DNA of 64,000 nucleotides, taken from NCBI GenBank assembly GCA_030145845.1, contig JAIXHJ010000012.1, positions 1 through 64,000 of the forward strand. The letters run 5' to 3'. The stretch is from Pseudomonadota bacterium. GTDB taxonomy: Bacteria; Pseudomonadota; Gammaproteobacteria; Pseudomonadales; Oceanobacteraceae. Position 1 is the stretch's first letter. Each line of letters opens with the position of its first letter. Shown one piece after another: positions 1 through 8,220 of this stretch. Below the pieces are notes generated by a model. That model worked only from the letters and a program-made list of their open reading frames with translations, made no database searches and was not told where the DNA came from. The translations under genes and the position numbers were made by a program.

Positions 1-29
1 GAGGAACTGATGCGCTCAATTGAGGGATA

Positions 30-163
30 TTTACCGGTTCGGTAAAGTAATACCCCCTGGGAGCCCAGGAATGGCGGGGGCTCCAGAGGCTTTTGTCCGT
101 TTACGAGGGAAAATCCCTAGTACCCCTCTGGCGGTGTTTTGCGCCGGTAATTTTCCGGACAAA
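30..163 (+). ncRNA. Structured leader RNA, possible cis-regulatory element (unassigned)
   Basis: No gene is evident in the first 194 bases, but the segment is rich in complementary arms. A hairpin pairs 30-35 with 41-46. A long stem pairs 92-99 with 156-163 (8 bp) and encloses a hairpin 106-110/114-118 and another 128-133/142-147 (one G-U pair), which gives a three-way junction. Upstream, 53-57 can pair with 76-80, but 60-65 can instead pair with 79-84. The segment 83-89 can pair with 125-131, which would disrupt the junction. Such exclusive pairings just before a ribosome binding site (about 183-188) are what a riboswitch or attenuator would show. I could not match the conserved bases of purine, TPP, cobalamin, glycine, FMN, SAM, Moco or guanidine classes. 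No U-tract terminator is seen. The function is inference. Confidence 0.4.
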
Positions 164-194
164 TTTCTTTCCGCTGACGATGAGGACTCCAGTC

Positions 195-1208
195 ATGAGG
201 TTGCAGCAGGTTCCGGTAATAGATCTCGCCCCTTATTTTGAGGGAACCCCCGAAGGAAAACAGAAAGTCGCTGAGGCAGTCGATCAGGCCTGCCGGGATA
301 TCGGCTTTCTGGTCATTACCAATCATCAGGTTCCACAGGAGCTGGTGGACCGTGTTTATCGTCAGAGCCGGGAGTTCTTTAACCTGCCGATGAGCGAAAA
401 GCGCAAAGTTGACCGCCCCGATCCGTCCATGGTGCGCGGCTACAGTGCGGTTGAAGAAGAAGGCCTGTCTTATTCACTGGAAGAAGCCGCGCCGGGCGAC
501 CTGAAAGAATCTTTTTCCATCGGCCCGACCGATGTGCCGGATGATGAATATCACCGTGGCGCAGAAGCCGGTCCGCACTTTGCGCCGAATGTCTGGCCTG
601 AAGCCATTGCCGGTTTTAAAGAAACCTACAGCGAATACTTTGCAGCCATGAGCAGCCTGGCAGCATCCATCATGCGTATTTTTGCCCTGGCGCTGGATCT
701 CGACGAACAATACTTCGACGACAAGATCGACAAAGAAATCAGCATGCTGCGCACGCTGAGTTACCCACTGGTAAAACCGGAAGATATCAAAGACGGCCAG
801 ATGCGCGCCGGTGCACATTCTGACTATGGCAGCATGACCATTGTCAAACCGGATAATTCACCCGGCGGCCTGCAGGTTAAAAACCTGAAAGGCGAATGGG
901 TGGATGTGCCTTATGTCGAAGGTGCGTTTGTCGTCAACATCGGCGACCTGATGATGAACTGGACCAACGATCAGTGGATTTCCACCCTGCACCGCGTGGT
1001 TAATCCACCGGCCGATGTGGCGGCCAAAGAACCGCGGCAATCCATTGTTTTCTTCCATCAGCCGAATTACGACGCCATTATTGAGTGCCTGCCGGGCATT
1101 CTGAAAGCGGGTGAAAAACCGCTGTACGAACCGATCAGCTCCGGTGACCACCTGAAATCCAAATTCGTCAAGCAGACCACCTTTGGTGGGGGCGTGGAGG
1201 TGGCTTAA
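195..1208 (+). CDS. 2-oxoglutarate/Fe(II)-dependent oxygenase, isopenicillin N synthase-like family
   Basis: Cytoplasmic mononuclear iron oxygenase of 337 residues, the usual size for the family. An N-terminal DIOX_N-type segment (residues 1-120) precedes the jelly-roll core. The iron triad is visible as His208-x-Asp210 and His266, and Arg281-x-Ser283 is the 2-oxoglutarate-binding RxS motif. The ATG at 195 is chosen because GAGGA lies about 8 bases upstream; an ATG at 180 is the alternative. The gene is the first of a six-gene operon, overlapping the next start by one base, and precedes a BMP-type nucleoside/purine ABC importer. This suggests oxidation of the imported compound; thymine or xanthine-like bases are possible, but the substrate cannot be read from sequence. 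Family call sure, substrate unknown. Confidence 0.9.
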   Translation: MRLQQVPVIDLAPYFEGTPEGKQKVAEAVDQACRDIGFLVITNHQVPQELVDRVYRQSREFFNLPMSEKRKVDRPDPSMVRGYSAVEEEGLSYSLEEAAPGDLKESFSIGPTDVPDDEYHRGAEAGPHFAPNVWPEAIAGFKETYSEYFAAMSSLAASIMRIFALALDLDEQYFDDKIDKEISMLRTLSYPLVKPEDIKDGQMRAGAHSDYGSMTIVKPDNSPGGLQVKNLKGEWVDVPYVEGAFVVNIGDLMMNWTNDQWISTLHRVVNPPADVAAKEPRQSIVFFHQPNYDAIIECLPGILKAGEKPLYEPISSGDHLKSKFVKQTTFGGGVEVA

Positions 1209-1594
1209 TGAACACCCTTTCCTACGTCAATATTTTTGCTGAAGACATCGTGGCACTGAGTGGCTTTTACCGTGACCTGTTCGGTTTTAAGGAAATTCCC
1301 GAAATTGAATCCCCTATTTTCCGGGGGCTGGATACCGGTAAAACCTGTATTGGTTTCAATGCCAGCGATGCTTACGAAATGCTCAAGCTGGATCAGTATG
1401 CCGACACCCGGGGCTGCAAATTTCTGCTGAATATCGACGTCAGCAGCAAAGACGATGTTGACGAGTATGTTCCCAAGGCCCTTGTCGCCGGAGCAACTCT
1501 GATCAAGGAACCAAATGTTACCTATTACAACTGGTATCAGGCCGTTCTGCTCGACCCGGAAGGCAACGTCTTCCGGATTAACTACATGATGTAA
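1208..1594 (+). CDS. VOC (glyoxalase/bleomycin-resistance fold) family protein
   Basis: Small 128-residue protein with the paired beta-alpha-beta-beta-beta pattern of the vicinal oxygen chelate superfamily. It opens with YVNIFAEDI..LSGFYRDLFGF and closes with LLDPEGNVFRI. The usual metal ligands (His/Gln near the start of each module, Glu at the C-terminal strand) are not evident: the last position, normally Glu in DPDGxxxEL, is Arg here. It may therefore bind a ligand rather than catalyse. Its start overlaps the oxygenase stop by one base and its stop overlaps a possible upstream start of the BMP protein, so it is translationally coupled within the transport operon. Role unknown; likely handling of the imported molecule or its oxidised product. 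Confidence 0.8.
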   Translation: MNTLSYVNIFAEDIVALSGFYRDLFGFKEIPEIESPIFRGLDTGKTCIGFNASDAYEMLKLDQYADTRGCKFLLNIDVSSKDDVDEYVPKALVAGATLIKEPNVTYYNWYQAVLLDPEGNVFRINYMM

Positions 1595-1611
1595 TGATCA
1601 GGGAAACAGCG

Positions 1612-2703
1612 ATGAAAAAAATGATACTCAGCGCCGTTGCGTTGCTGGCCGGTTTTGCCGTCAGCTTCACAGCTGCCCACGCAGAAGAAGGATTCACCCT
1701 TAAAGGGCCGATGAAAATTGCCATGCTCTACATTTCACCGCGCAATGACGGTGGCTGGACTCAGGCATTTGATGAAGCCCGCCTCAAGCTGGAAAAAGAA
1801 CTGGGCACCAAAATCCAGTACGTGGAAAATGTGCCGGAAACTGCCTCGGCCATCCGTCCGGCTGCCAAGCGCCTGATTCAGCGCGGCGCCAACGTTATTA
1901 TCGGTACTGCGTTTGGTTATTCAGATACCTTTAAGGAACTGTCGGAAGAATATCCGGAAATCGCCTTTCTGAACGCTTCCGGTACCACCAATGGGCCTAA
2001 CCTGCTGTCGTTCTACGGCCGTACTTATGAAAGTCAGTATCTGTGTGGTATGGCTGCCGCGGCGGCATCCGATACCGGCAAGCTGGGCTTTGTCGCGGCT
2101 AACCCGTTCGGCGTGGTTAACTGGACCATCAATGCTTACGAGCTGGGTGCAAAAACCATGAACCCGGATGCGACCCTGACCGTGGTTTACACCGGTGCGT
2201 GGAATGATCCTACCAAAGAACGCGCGGCTACTCAGGCGCTGATCGATCAGGGTGCTGACGTTATTGGCCAGCACGTTGATACCCCGACACCGCAGATTGT
2301 GGCCCAGGAAAATGGCGTTAAGGGTACCGGTCATCACCGTGACTTCCGTGAATTTGCACCGCAGGCGACTGTCTGTTCTTCCGTCTGGGTCTGGGACCGT
2401 TTCCTGGCCAGCGAACTGAAAAAACTGGCCGCCGGCAACTGGATCACCAAACCTTATGGCGCGCTGCTGTCCATGGGTGAAGGCGGTACCGATATCGCCT
2501 GCTGCGGACCGGGCGTTGATGACGCCGAAAAAGCAAAAATCATGGCTGCCCGCGAGCAGATTATGAATGGCAGCCTGCAGGTTTATGCCGGCCCGATCAC
2601 TGACCGCGATGGCACCGTACGCGCAAAAGCCGGTGAAGTTATCGGTGATGGCGATCTGTGGAGCATGGACTGGTTTATTGATGGAGTGATTACCCAGCAA
2701 TGA
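1612..2703 (+). CDS. BMP family ABC transporter substrate-binding protein
   Basis: Periplasmic binding protein of the PnrA/BmpA type, 363 residues, with a classical signal peptide (residues 1-24, ending AAHA). Typical family features are the N-terminal KIAMLYISPRNDGGW strand-loop, the GTAFGYSD segment and the GKLGFVAANPFG hinge region. These proteins capture nucleosides, purines or similar solutes for ABC import. The ATG at 1612 is preferred over the in-frame ATG at 1594 because it follows a GGGAAA-like ribosome site and starts the signal peptide directly. Adjacent cysteines (ACCG, near the C-terminus) are unusual for a periplasmic protein and might form a vicinal disulfide; this is only an observation. 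Next gene overlaps by ATGA. Confidence 0.93.
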   Translation: MKKMILSAVALLAGFAVSFTAAHAEEGFTLKGPMKIAMLYISPRNDGGWTQAFDEARLKLEKELGTKIQYVENVPETASAIRPAAKRLIQRGANVIIGTAFGYSDTFKELSEEYPEIAFLNASGTTNGPNLLSFYGRTYESQYLCGMAAAAASDTGKLGFVAANPFGVVNWTINAYELGAKTMNPDATLTVVYTGAWNDPTKERAATQALIDQGADVIGQHVDTPTPQIVAQENGVKGTGHHRDFREFAPQATVCSSVWVWDRFLASELKKLAAGNWITKPYGALLSMGEGGTDIACCGPGVDDAEKAKIMAAREQIMNGSLQVYAGPITDRDGTVRAKAGEVIGDGDLWSMDWFIDGVITQQ

Positions 2704-4223
2704 GTCAGAATAACGCGATCCACCTTGAACATATCAGTAAGTCCTTTGATGGATTTAAAGCACTCTCTGACGTGAGTTTTACTGCCCGCTGGGGGGAGGT
2801 TCACGCGCTTCTCGGGGAAAACGGTGCCGGGAAATCCACCCTGATGAACATCGTTTCCGGTCTCTACGGACCAGAATCCGGATCGCTTTATGTTGACGAT
2901 AACAGCCTCAGCCTTTCCGGCCCGCGCGATGCAGCGCGCGCCGGAATCGGCATGGTGCACCAGCACTTCAAACTGGTGGAACCGTTTTCGGTGACTGAAA
3001 ACGTCCTCCTCAGCCTGGATGGCAATCTCACTGCCCGCGCTTACCGCCGGCGTATCAGTGAAGTGGCGGGGAAAATCCGCGACAAGGCCACGGAACTGGG
3101 TTTTCAGATTAATCCGGATGCACGCATCAGTGACATTTCCATTGCCGAGCAACAGCGCGCCGAAATTCTGAAAGTGCTGGTAGGCGGTGCCCGGATTCTT
3201 ATTCTGGATGAGCCGACCGCGGTGCTGACGGACGAAGAATCTGAAAGTCTGCTGGAAAAAATCCGCGATTTCGCCCGCCGGGGGAACGCGGTCATTCTGG
3301 TGACACACAAAATGAAAGACGTGTTCCGTTACGCCGATCAGGTAACGGTGATGCGTCAGGGCCGTACGGTGCGCACGCTGGTACCGGCGGATGTGACGGC
3401 TGATGAACTGGTGGCGCTGACCGTCGGCGATTCGGTTGCCGACGCCCATCAGCGCGCGCAACACGAAGCCGGAGAGGTCCTGCTTGATGTCAGTGATCTG
3501 ATGACTGCCGCGGTGAATCAGGCCCGGCGCAGTCTGGACGGCGTGAATTTTCAGGTGCGCCGCGGTGAAATTTACGGCATCGCCGGTGTCGGTGGTAACG
3601 GCCAGTCAGAACTGGCCGCCGCCCTGATGGGACAGCCACTGAGCACCGAAGGCAGCGCATTGCTGGGCGACGAAAATCTGCTGACCATGAGCCACGCCCG
3701 TCGTCGTGAATGCGGCATTGCCTGTATTCCGGCAGACCGCTACCGCTCTGCCCTCGCCGGCCCGCTGACCATCGCCGAGAATTATGCGCTGGGAGAAATC
3801 TTCAGCGGCCATTACGGACCATTGTGGTTTCTGAAAAAGAAAAAAATTGAAGCCGAAGCGGCACAGGCCGTGGCGGATTTTGATGTGCAGGGCGTCCGTT
3901 CCCTGCGCCAGAAAGCAGCACTGCTGTCCGGTGGTAATGCGCAGAAACTGGTGATCGCCCGCGAATTCCGTAAAACACCGTCACTGGTCATCGTGCACAG
4001 TCCGTCACGTGGACTGGATGTTAAAGCCAGTATGGCGGTGCGTCAGAAACTGGTGGAGGCGCGCAATGCCGGTGCCGCGGTGGTACTGATCAGTGAAGAC
4101 CTGGACGAAGTTATTTCCTTATCTGACCGCATCGGCGTTATGTCCGCCGGCAGAATCGTCGAAGAATTCAGCCAGCCGGCTGATCGTCAGCAAATTGGTC
4201 AGGCGATGGTGAATCATGTTTGA
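2700..4223 (+). CDS. BMP-type ABC transporter ATP-binding protein (two nucleotide-binding domains)
   Basis: 507 residues with two fused ABC domains, the architecture of NupO/RbsA-like importers. Domain 1 has a complete Walker A (residues 39-47, GENGAGKST), a non-canonical signature (SDISIAEQQ) and Walker B LILDEPTAVLTDEE. Domain 2 has a degenerate Walker A at 296-303 (Gln302 replaces the Lys), signature LSGGNAQK, and VIVHSPSRGLDV in place of a standard Walker B. Only the first site is therefore likely to be fully competent. It powers uptake of the solute bound by the upstream BMP protein, with the two downstream permeases. Translationally coupled on both sides. Confidence 0.94.
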   Translation: MSQNNAIHLEHISKSFDGFKALSDVSFTARWGEVHALLGENGAGKSTLMNIVSGLYGPESGSLYVDDNSLSLSGPRDAARAGIGMVHQHFKLVEPFSVTENVLLSLDGNLTARAYRRRISEVAGKIRDKATELGFQINPDARISDISIAEQQRAEILKVLVGGARILILDEPTAVLTDEESESLLEKIRDFARRGNAVILVTHKMKDVFRYADQVTVMRQGRTVRTLVPADVTADELVALTVGDSVADAHQRAQHEAGEVLLDVSDLMTAAVNQARRSLDGVNFQVRRGEIYGIAGVGGNGQSELAAALMGQPLSTEGSALLGDENLLTMSHARRRECGIACIPADRYRSALAGPLTIAENYALGEIFSGHYGPLWFLKKKKIEAEAAQAVADFDVQGVRSLRQKAALLSGGNAQKLVIAREFRKTPSLVIVHSPSRGLDVKASMAVRQKLVEARNAGAAVVLISEDLDEVISLSDRIGVMSAGRIVEEFSQPADRQQIGQAMVNHV

Positions 4224-5310
4224 GAATGTCATAAAAGCTCCGCTTCTTACCCGCCGCTTTTCACTGGAACTGCGGCAGGAAATGGCCTGGTACTGGCAGG
4301 CCATGATTATTACCGCGTCGCTGGCGGCCGGTGTTGTCATTTCCGTACTGATCCTGATGGCCGCTGGCGTTCCTGCCGGTGAGCTGGTAAACGAATTTAT
4401 TGTTTATACCCTGCTGGATGCGGAGAGTCTGAAATCAGTTCTGTATCAGGCATCACCGCTGATTATGGTCGGCCTTGCCGGCAGCCTGGCATTCCGCGCC
4501 CGCTTCTGGAATCTGGGCCTTGAAGGACAGATGATTTTCGGCGCCATTGCCGCCACCGGGGTGGCTATTTTTGATATTGGCCCGACCTCCATGCGTCTGG
4601 TCAGTATGCTGATTGCCGGTATGCTGGGCGGGCTGGCGTGGGCAATTCTGCCGGTGGCACTGAAAATCCGCTGGCAGGTAAATGAGATTGTGTCGACGCT
4701 GATGCTTAATTACATCGCCGCCAATTTTCTCTTTCATCTTCTGTATGGCAGCTGGAAAGATCCGAAGAGTGCCTTTCCTTATTCGCCCCAGTACGAAACC
4801 TTTGAGCGGTTGCCGGATATCATGAGTGGCATCAGTCTGTCAGTGCCACTGGCGCTGGTGATTTCCCTGATCGTTCTCTGGTACACCGTTATTTCACGCA
4901 GCTCGCTGTACCTGAAGTTTGTTGATAAAAGTCCGTCAGTGGCGATCGCCACCGGCATTCCGTTTACCCGCGTTATTCTGTTTACCGTGCTCATGTCCGG
5001 AGCACTGGCCGGACTGGCCGGGGTGATGATTACGGCCGGTCAGGAAGGTCGTCTGACGCATTCGTTTTATAACGGCTATGGTTTTTCCGGCATCCTGATT
5101 GCCTTTCTCGCGCGCAATAATCCTCTCGCGGCCATTGCCACTGCGCTGCTGATTGCCCTGCTGTTTATTGCCGGGCAAAGTCTGCAGGTGTTCTATCAGA
5201 TTCCGTTTGCCATGGTGCAGCTGATCCAGGCCATTCTGGTGATCTGTGTTGCATCGTCTGACTTTTTTATCCGCCACCGCATCCGCCGCATTGCTTCAGG
5301 AGCTGAATGA
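4216..5310 (+). CDS. BMP-type ABC transporter permease (first subunit)
   Basis: Inner-membrane protein of 364 residues with about eight to ten hydrophobic segments, beginning after a cytoplasmic stretch of about 30 residues. It belongs to the BPD_transp_2 family seen in sugar/nucleoside importers. Recognisable pieces are FRARFWNLGLEGQMIFGA and the coupling region GVMITAGQEGRLTHSF. It starts inside the ATPase gene (8-base overlap) and overlaps the second permease by 4 bases, so subunits are made in stoichiometric order. It forms the translocation pore as a heterodimer with the next gene product. No distinguishing specificity residues can be read. Confidence 0.93.
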   Translation: MFENVIKAPLLTRRFSLELRQEMAWYWQAMIITASLAAGVVISVLILMAAGVPAGELVNEFIVYTLLDAESLKSVLYQASPLIMVGLAGSLAFRARFWNLGLEGQMIFGAIAATGVAIFDIGPTSMRLVSMLIAGMLGGLAWAILPVALKIRWQVNEIVSTLMLNYIAANFLFHLLYGSWKDPKSAFPYSPQYETFERLPDIMSGISLSVPLALVISLIVLWYTVISRSSLYLKFVDKSPSVAIATGIPFTRVILFTVLMSGALAGLAGVMITAGQEGRLTHSFYNGYGFSGILIAFLARNNPLAAIATALLIALLFIAGQSLQVFYQIPFAMVQLIQAILVICVASSDFFIRHRIRRIASGAE

Positions 5311-6236
5311 TGGACATTATTTCCAGCTGGATCGGCAATATTCCCGAATTTGCCCTGCCGTTTGCACTGGCTGCACTCGGACTGATTATTATCGAACGCT
5401 CCGGTGTACTGGCACTGGGCGCCGAAGGCCTGATGCTGATGGGGGCTCTGGCCGGTATCGGGACTTATCTGGTCAGTGGCAATAATGCCATTGCGTTATT
5501 CTCGGCCATGTTTTTTGCCGCACTGGTTTCACTGTTGTTTGCTTTTATGGTGCTGGTGCTGCGCATCAATCAGGTGATATCCGGGCTGGTGCTGGTGTTC
5601 TTCTGCCAGGGGTTGTCTGCCCTGCTCGGTACATTGCTTGACTGGACCAATCACCCGGTTCCCGGGTTGCCGGATATCAGCCCCTGGCTGCTGGCGGACC
5701 TGCCGCTGATCGGCGGACTGTTCCGGCAGAATATTGTGGTGTATCTGACGCCACTGGTCTTCCTGCTGAGCGGCTGGTTCCTGTTCCGCTCTGTGCCCGG
5801 ATTGCGTCTGCGGGCGGTGGGTGAAAACCCGCAGGCGGCGGATTCGGTCGGCATCCCTGTTATCGGTTACCGTCTGCTGGCCATTCTGGCCGGCTCGGCC
5901 CTGATCGGTCTGGCCGGCGCTTATATTTCAGTGCTGAGCACCAAAATGTGGATTGCCAATATGATCGGTGGCCGCGGCTGGATTGCCGTGGCGCTGGTGA
6001 TTTTCGCCCGCTGGTCGCCGTGGAAGGCGCTGGCCGGGGCGGTGCTGTTCGGCTGCATTGAAGCCCTGATTCCACAGCTGGCGGCATCCGGCATCCGGCT
6101 GCCGCAGTATTTTGTCTTTATGACACCGTACGCGGTCACGCTGGCGGTGATGATCTGGGTGGCGGCCGGTAAATCCGGCACATCATCCCAGCCCGGTGCA
6201 CTGGGTCTGCCCTATGTGCGCGAAGAGCGCACCTAG
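5307..6236 (+). CDS. BMP-type ABC transporter permease (second subunit)
   Basis: 309-residue inner-membrane protein of the BPD_transp_2 family with about eight hydrophobic segments. The family segment GVLALGAEGLMLMGAL lies near the N-terminus, and LRAVGENPQAADSVGIPV is the cytoplasmic loop that normally contacts the ATPase. It completes the importer (binding protein, double ATPase, two permeases). It is the last gene of the operon: the TonB-dependent receptor gene converges on it with only 6 bases between stops, and no obvious hairpin terminator is present in that gap. The start could be ATG 5307 or the adjacent ATG 5310. Confidence 0.93.
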   Translation: MMDIISSWIGNIPEFALPFALAALGLIIIERSGVLALGAEGLMLMGALAGIGTYLVSGNNAIALFSAMFFAALVSLLFAFMVLVLRINQVISGLVLVFFCQGLSALLGTLLDWTNHPVPGLPDISPWLLADLPLIGGLFRQNIVVYLTPLVFLLSGWFLFRSVPGLRLRAVGENPQAADSVGIPVIGYRLLAILAGSALIGLAGAYISVLSTKMWIANMIGGRGWIAVALVIFARWSPWKALAGAVLFGCIEALIPQLAASGIRLPQYFVFMTPYAVTLAVMIWVAAGKSGTSSQPGALGLPYVREERT

Positions 6237-6242
6237 GCGCGG

Positions 6243-8042
6243 TCAGAATCCGGCACCGACTTCGAAACGGTAAGCGGTGCCGGGCGCTTCAATGTAGCCA
6301 CTGTCGATGTAGTCTGCATCCAGTACATTGGTGGCCGCCAGCGCCCAGTGCCATTGATCAAAGGTCTGCTTCAGGCCCAGATCCCACAGCCGGTAACCCG
6401 CCTGATCGTAGCGCACCTCGTATTTGTACAGCGAGGTTGCGCTCAGTCCGGGCAGCAGTTCATAAGCCAGGGATAGAATGGCCTGATGTTCGAGCTGCGA
6501 CTGGCTGTAGCGCGCTTCCGCATACTGGTTGCTGAAATCCTGGATCAGGCGGGTGTAGCTGAGGCTGGCTTTCTGCAGGCCGCTTTCCGCCAGTAAGCCG
6601 GTGGCGTCCACTTCCAGGTCGTATCCCCGGGTATCAATACTGTCGATATTACGGGCGATGTAGGCGCTGCCGGCCAGCTGTTCCGCAGTGGTCCGGGTGT
6701 AATCAATGGCATCGGTGGTCTCACGGCGGAAGAACGCGATGCGGGTCAGCAGGCCGGCCAGATTGAGCCGTGTACCGATCTCGGCGCTGTCGGTCTGTTC
6801 CGCTTTCACATCGGGGTTGCCCTGGTTGGCCGCCTGATTGAGATAAAGATCGTTCATGGTCGGCACACGTACGCTCTGGCCGGCATTCAGATACAGCTGC
6901 TGCTGACCCAGTGGCACAGTGAAGCCAATCACCGGCAGCGTATAGCTGTCGCCGCCGTCGTAGTTCAGATACGACAGGCTGGCGGCCATCTGCAGCAGAC
7001 CAAAATCATACTGACCATAACTGAACACGCTGCTGTATTCGCGCTCATGGTGGCCGCCGCTGATGGAGGTGCTGTCGATATCCTCCTGATTGTATTCGTA
7101 GCCGGCCGAGATGATGTCGCGGAAGTGGTAGCGCAGCCGCCCCTGCCAGGCGTTGGTCTGATGCACGGATGGCGCATAATCCAGATAGTAGAACTCGTCG
7201 TCATGCTGGCGCCAGTTAATGGCAGCGTCGGCACGTACATCCGGGCTGAAGCGCTGTTCATGGGTCAGATAAGCATGACGCTGAATGGTGTTTTCATTGG
7301 CTCGGCTGCCGGCGCCGGCGTAAAAGCCCTGCGCGCCAAAGGCTTTGTCCATATAGCCGTAAGAGGCCACCGTGGTGTGGGAATCGTTGCTGTGCACGAT
7401 GCGCAGATTGCCCTGCTGGGTTTCATAATCCAGGTCCGCACCTTTGATATAGGTGTCCGACTCCTGCTGAGCGGCCGAGAAAAAGTGATGCCAGTTGCCG
7501 TTGTTTTTTGCCAGCCCCAGTGCGGCGCGGGCGTAATCCTTGCTGCCGCCTTCCAGCCTGATGCCGGCCTGACGGCCTTGTGCCTGTTTACGGGTGACCA
7601 GATTGATGACGCCGGCATTGCCGTTCGGACCGTACTGAGCGGCACCGGGGCCGCGCACGATTTCAATACGATCAATATCTTCCAGCAGCAGCGGAATATC
7701 GAAATTATGATGGCCGCTCTGCGGGTCGTTGAGGCGTACGCCATCAACCAGAATCAGCGTCTGCTCATAACCGGCACCACGGATACCCAGGTCCACCTGC
7801 GTGCCACCACTGCCACGCTGGCGGACATCCAGTCCACTCACCCACTCCAGGGCATCAGCAAGGCTGCTGACCGGCAGCAGCTCGATATCCGCGCGCTCCA
7901 GTACATCAACTGCAAATGCCTGTTCGGCCACCGGTTGCTCAAACAGCTGGCCGGTTACCTGCTGGGTATCCAGTTCCACGGCAGCAACAGGGAGTGTGGT
8001 GGCAGCGACCAGCGCCGCGAGTGGTGAGAGGTAAATTTTCAT
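6243..8042 (-). CDS. TonB-dependent outer-membrane receptor, BtuB-like
   Basis: 599-residue outer-membrane receptor. A signal peptide (about residues 1-20) is followed by a plug domain with typical elements (DALEWVSGLDVRQRG, GYEQTLILVDGVRLND, IDRIEIVRGPGAAQYG, GVINLVTRK) and then a beta-barrel ending in a C-terminal Phe (VGAGF), the usual BAM signal. Size and plug sequence resemble the vitamin B12 receptor BtuB (about 600 residues). However, no cobalamin riboswitch box is visible in the 178 bases upstream and no cobalamin gene is nearby, so another corrinoid, siderophore or metal complex is possible. Energised import would need the TonB/ExbBD system, encoded about 2.3 kb away (10344-11884). 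Divergent from xthA. Confidence 0.9.
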   Translation of the reverse strand: MKIYLSPLAALVAATTLPVAAVELDTQQVTGQLFEQPVAEQAFAVDVLERADIELLPVSSLADALEWVSGLDVRQRGSGGTQVDLGIRGAGYEQTLILVDGVRLNDPQSGHHNFDIPLLLEDIDRIEIVRGPGAAQYGPNGNAGVINLVTRKQAQGRQAGIRLEGGSKDYARAALGLAKNNGNWHHFFSAAQQESDTYIKGADLDYETQQGNLRIVHSNDSHTTVASYGYMDKAFGAQGFYAGAGSRANENTIQRHAYLTHEQRFSPDVRADAAINWRQHDDEFYYLDYAPSVHQTNAWQGRLRYHFRDIISAGYEYNQEDIDSTSISGGHHEREYSSVFSYGQYDFGLLQMAASLSYLNYDGGDSYTLPVIGFTVPLGQQQLYLNAGQSVRVPTMNDLYLNQAANQGNPDVKAEQTDSAEIGTRLNLAGLLTRIAFFRRETTDAIDYTRTTAEQLAGSAYIARNIDSIDTRGYDLEVDATGLLAESGLQKASLSYTRLIQDFSNQYAEARYSQSQLEHQAILSLAYELLPGLSATSLYKYEVRYDQAGYRLWDLGLKQTFDQWHWALAATNVLDADYIDSGYIEAPGTAYRFEVGAGF

Positions 8043-8220
8043 TGTTATAGCCCCGGAATCAGCGGATCAGATGGCGGCGCAGTGTAAGCCATTCCTGCGC
8101 GCTGACCAGAACAATGACAGCAGGAGGTTTGCTTCCGGTTAAATTCTGCACAGTGGTAACCCAACCTGACCGCGGCGTGCGGGGCTGGTATCATCTGCGC
8201 TGAATTGCGGAGTAAATGAC

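Noticed and set aside
30..163. Classical purine riboswitch in the leader
   Set aside because: The three-way-junction layout fits, but the conserved junction and loop bases of that class are missing, so it is left unassigned.
93..194. N-terminal extension of the 2OG oxygenase
   Set aside because: The extra residues do not resemble the family and overlap the structured leader; the ATG at 195 has the better ribosome site.
2583..3464. Open frame of 293 codons opposite the BMP ABC ATPase
   Set aside because: It is antisense to a gene with complete Walker and signature motifs.
7047..8027. Open frame of 326 codons opposite the TonB-dependent receptor
   Set aside because: It mirrors the receptor plug domain and has no supporting motif or ribosome site.
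8043..8220. Possible cobalamin riboswitch upstream of the BtuB-like receptor
   Set aside because: Read on the receptor strand, neither the B12 box nor the GCCACTG element is present in the expected order.
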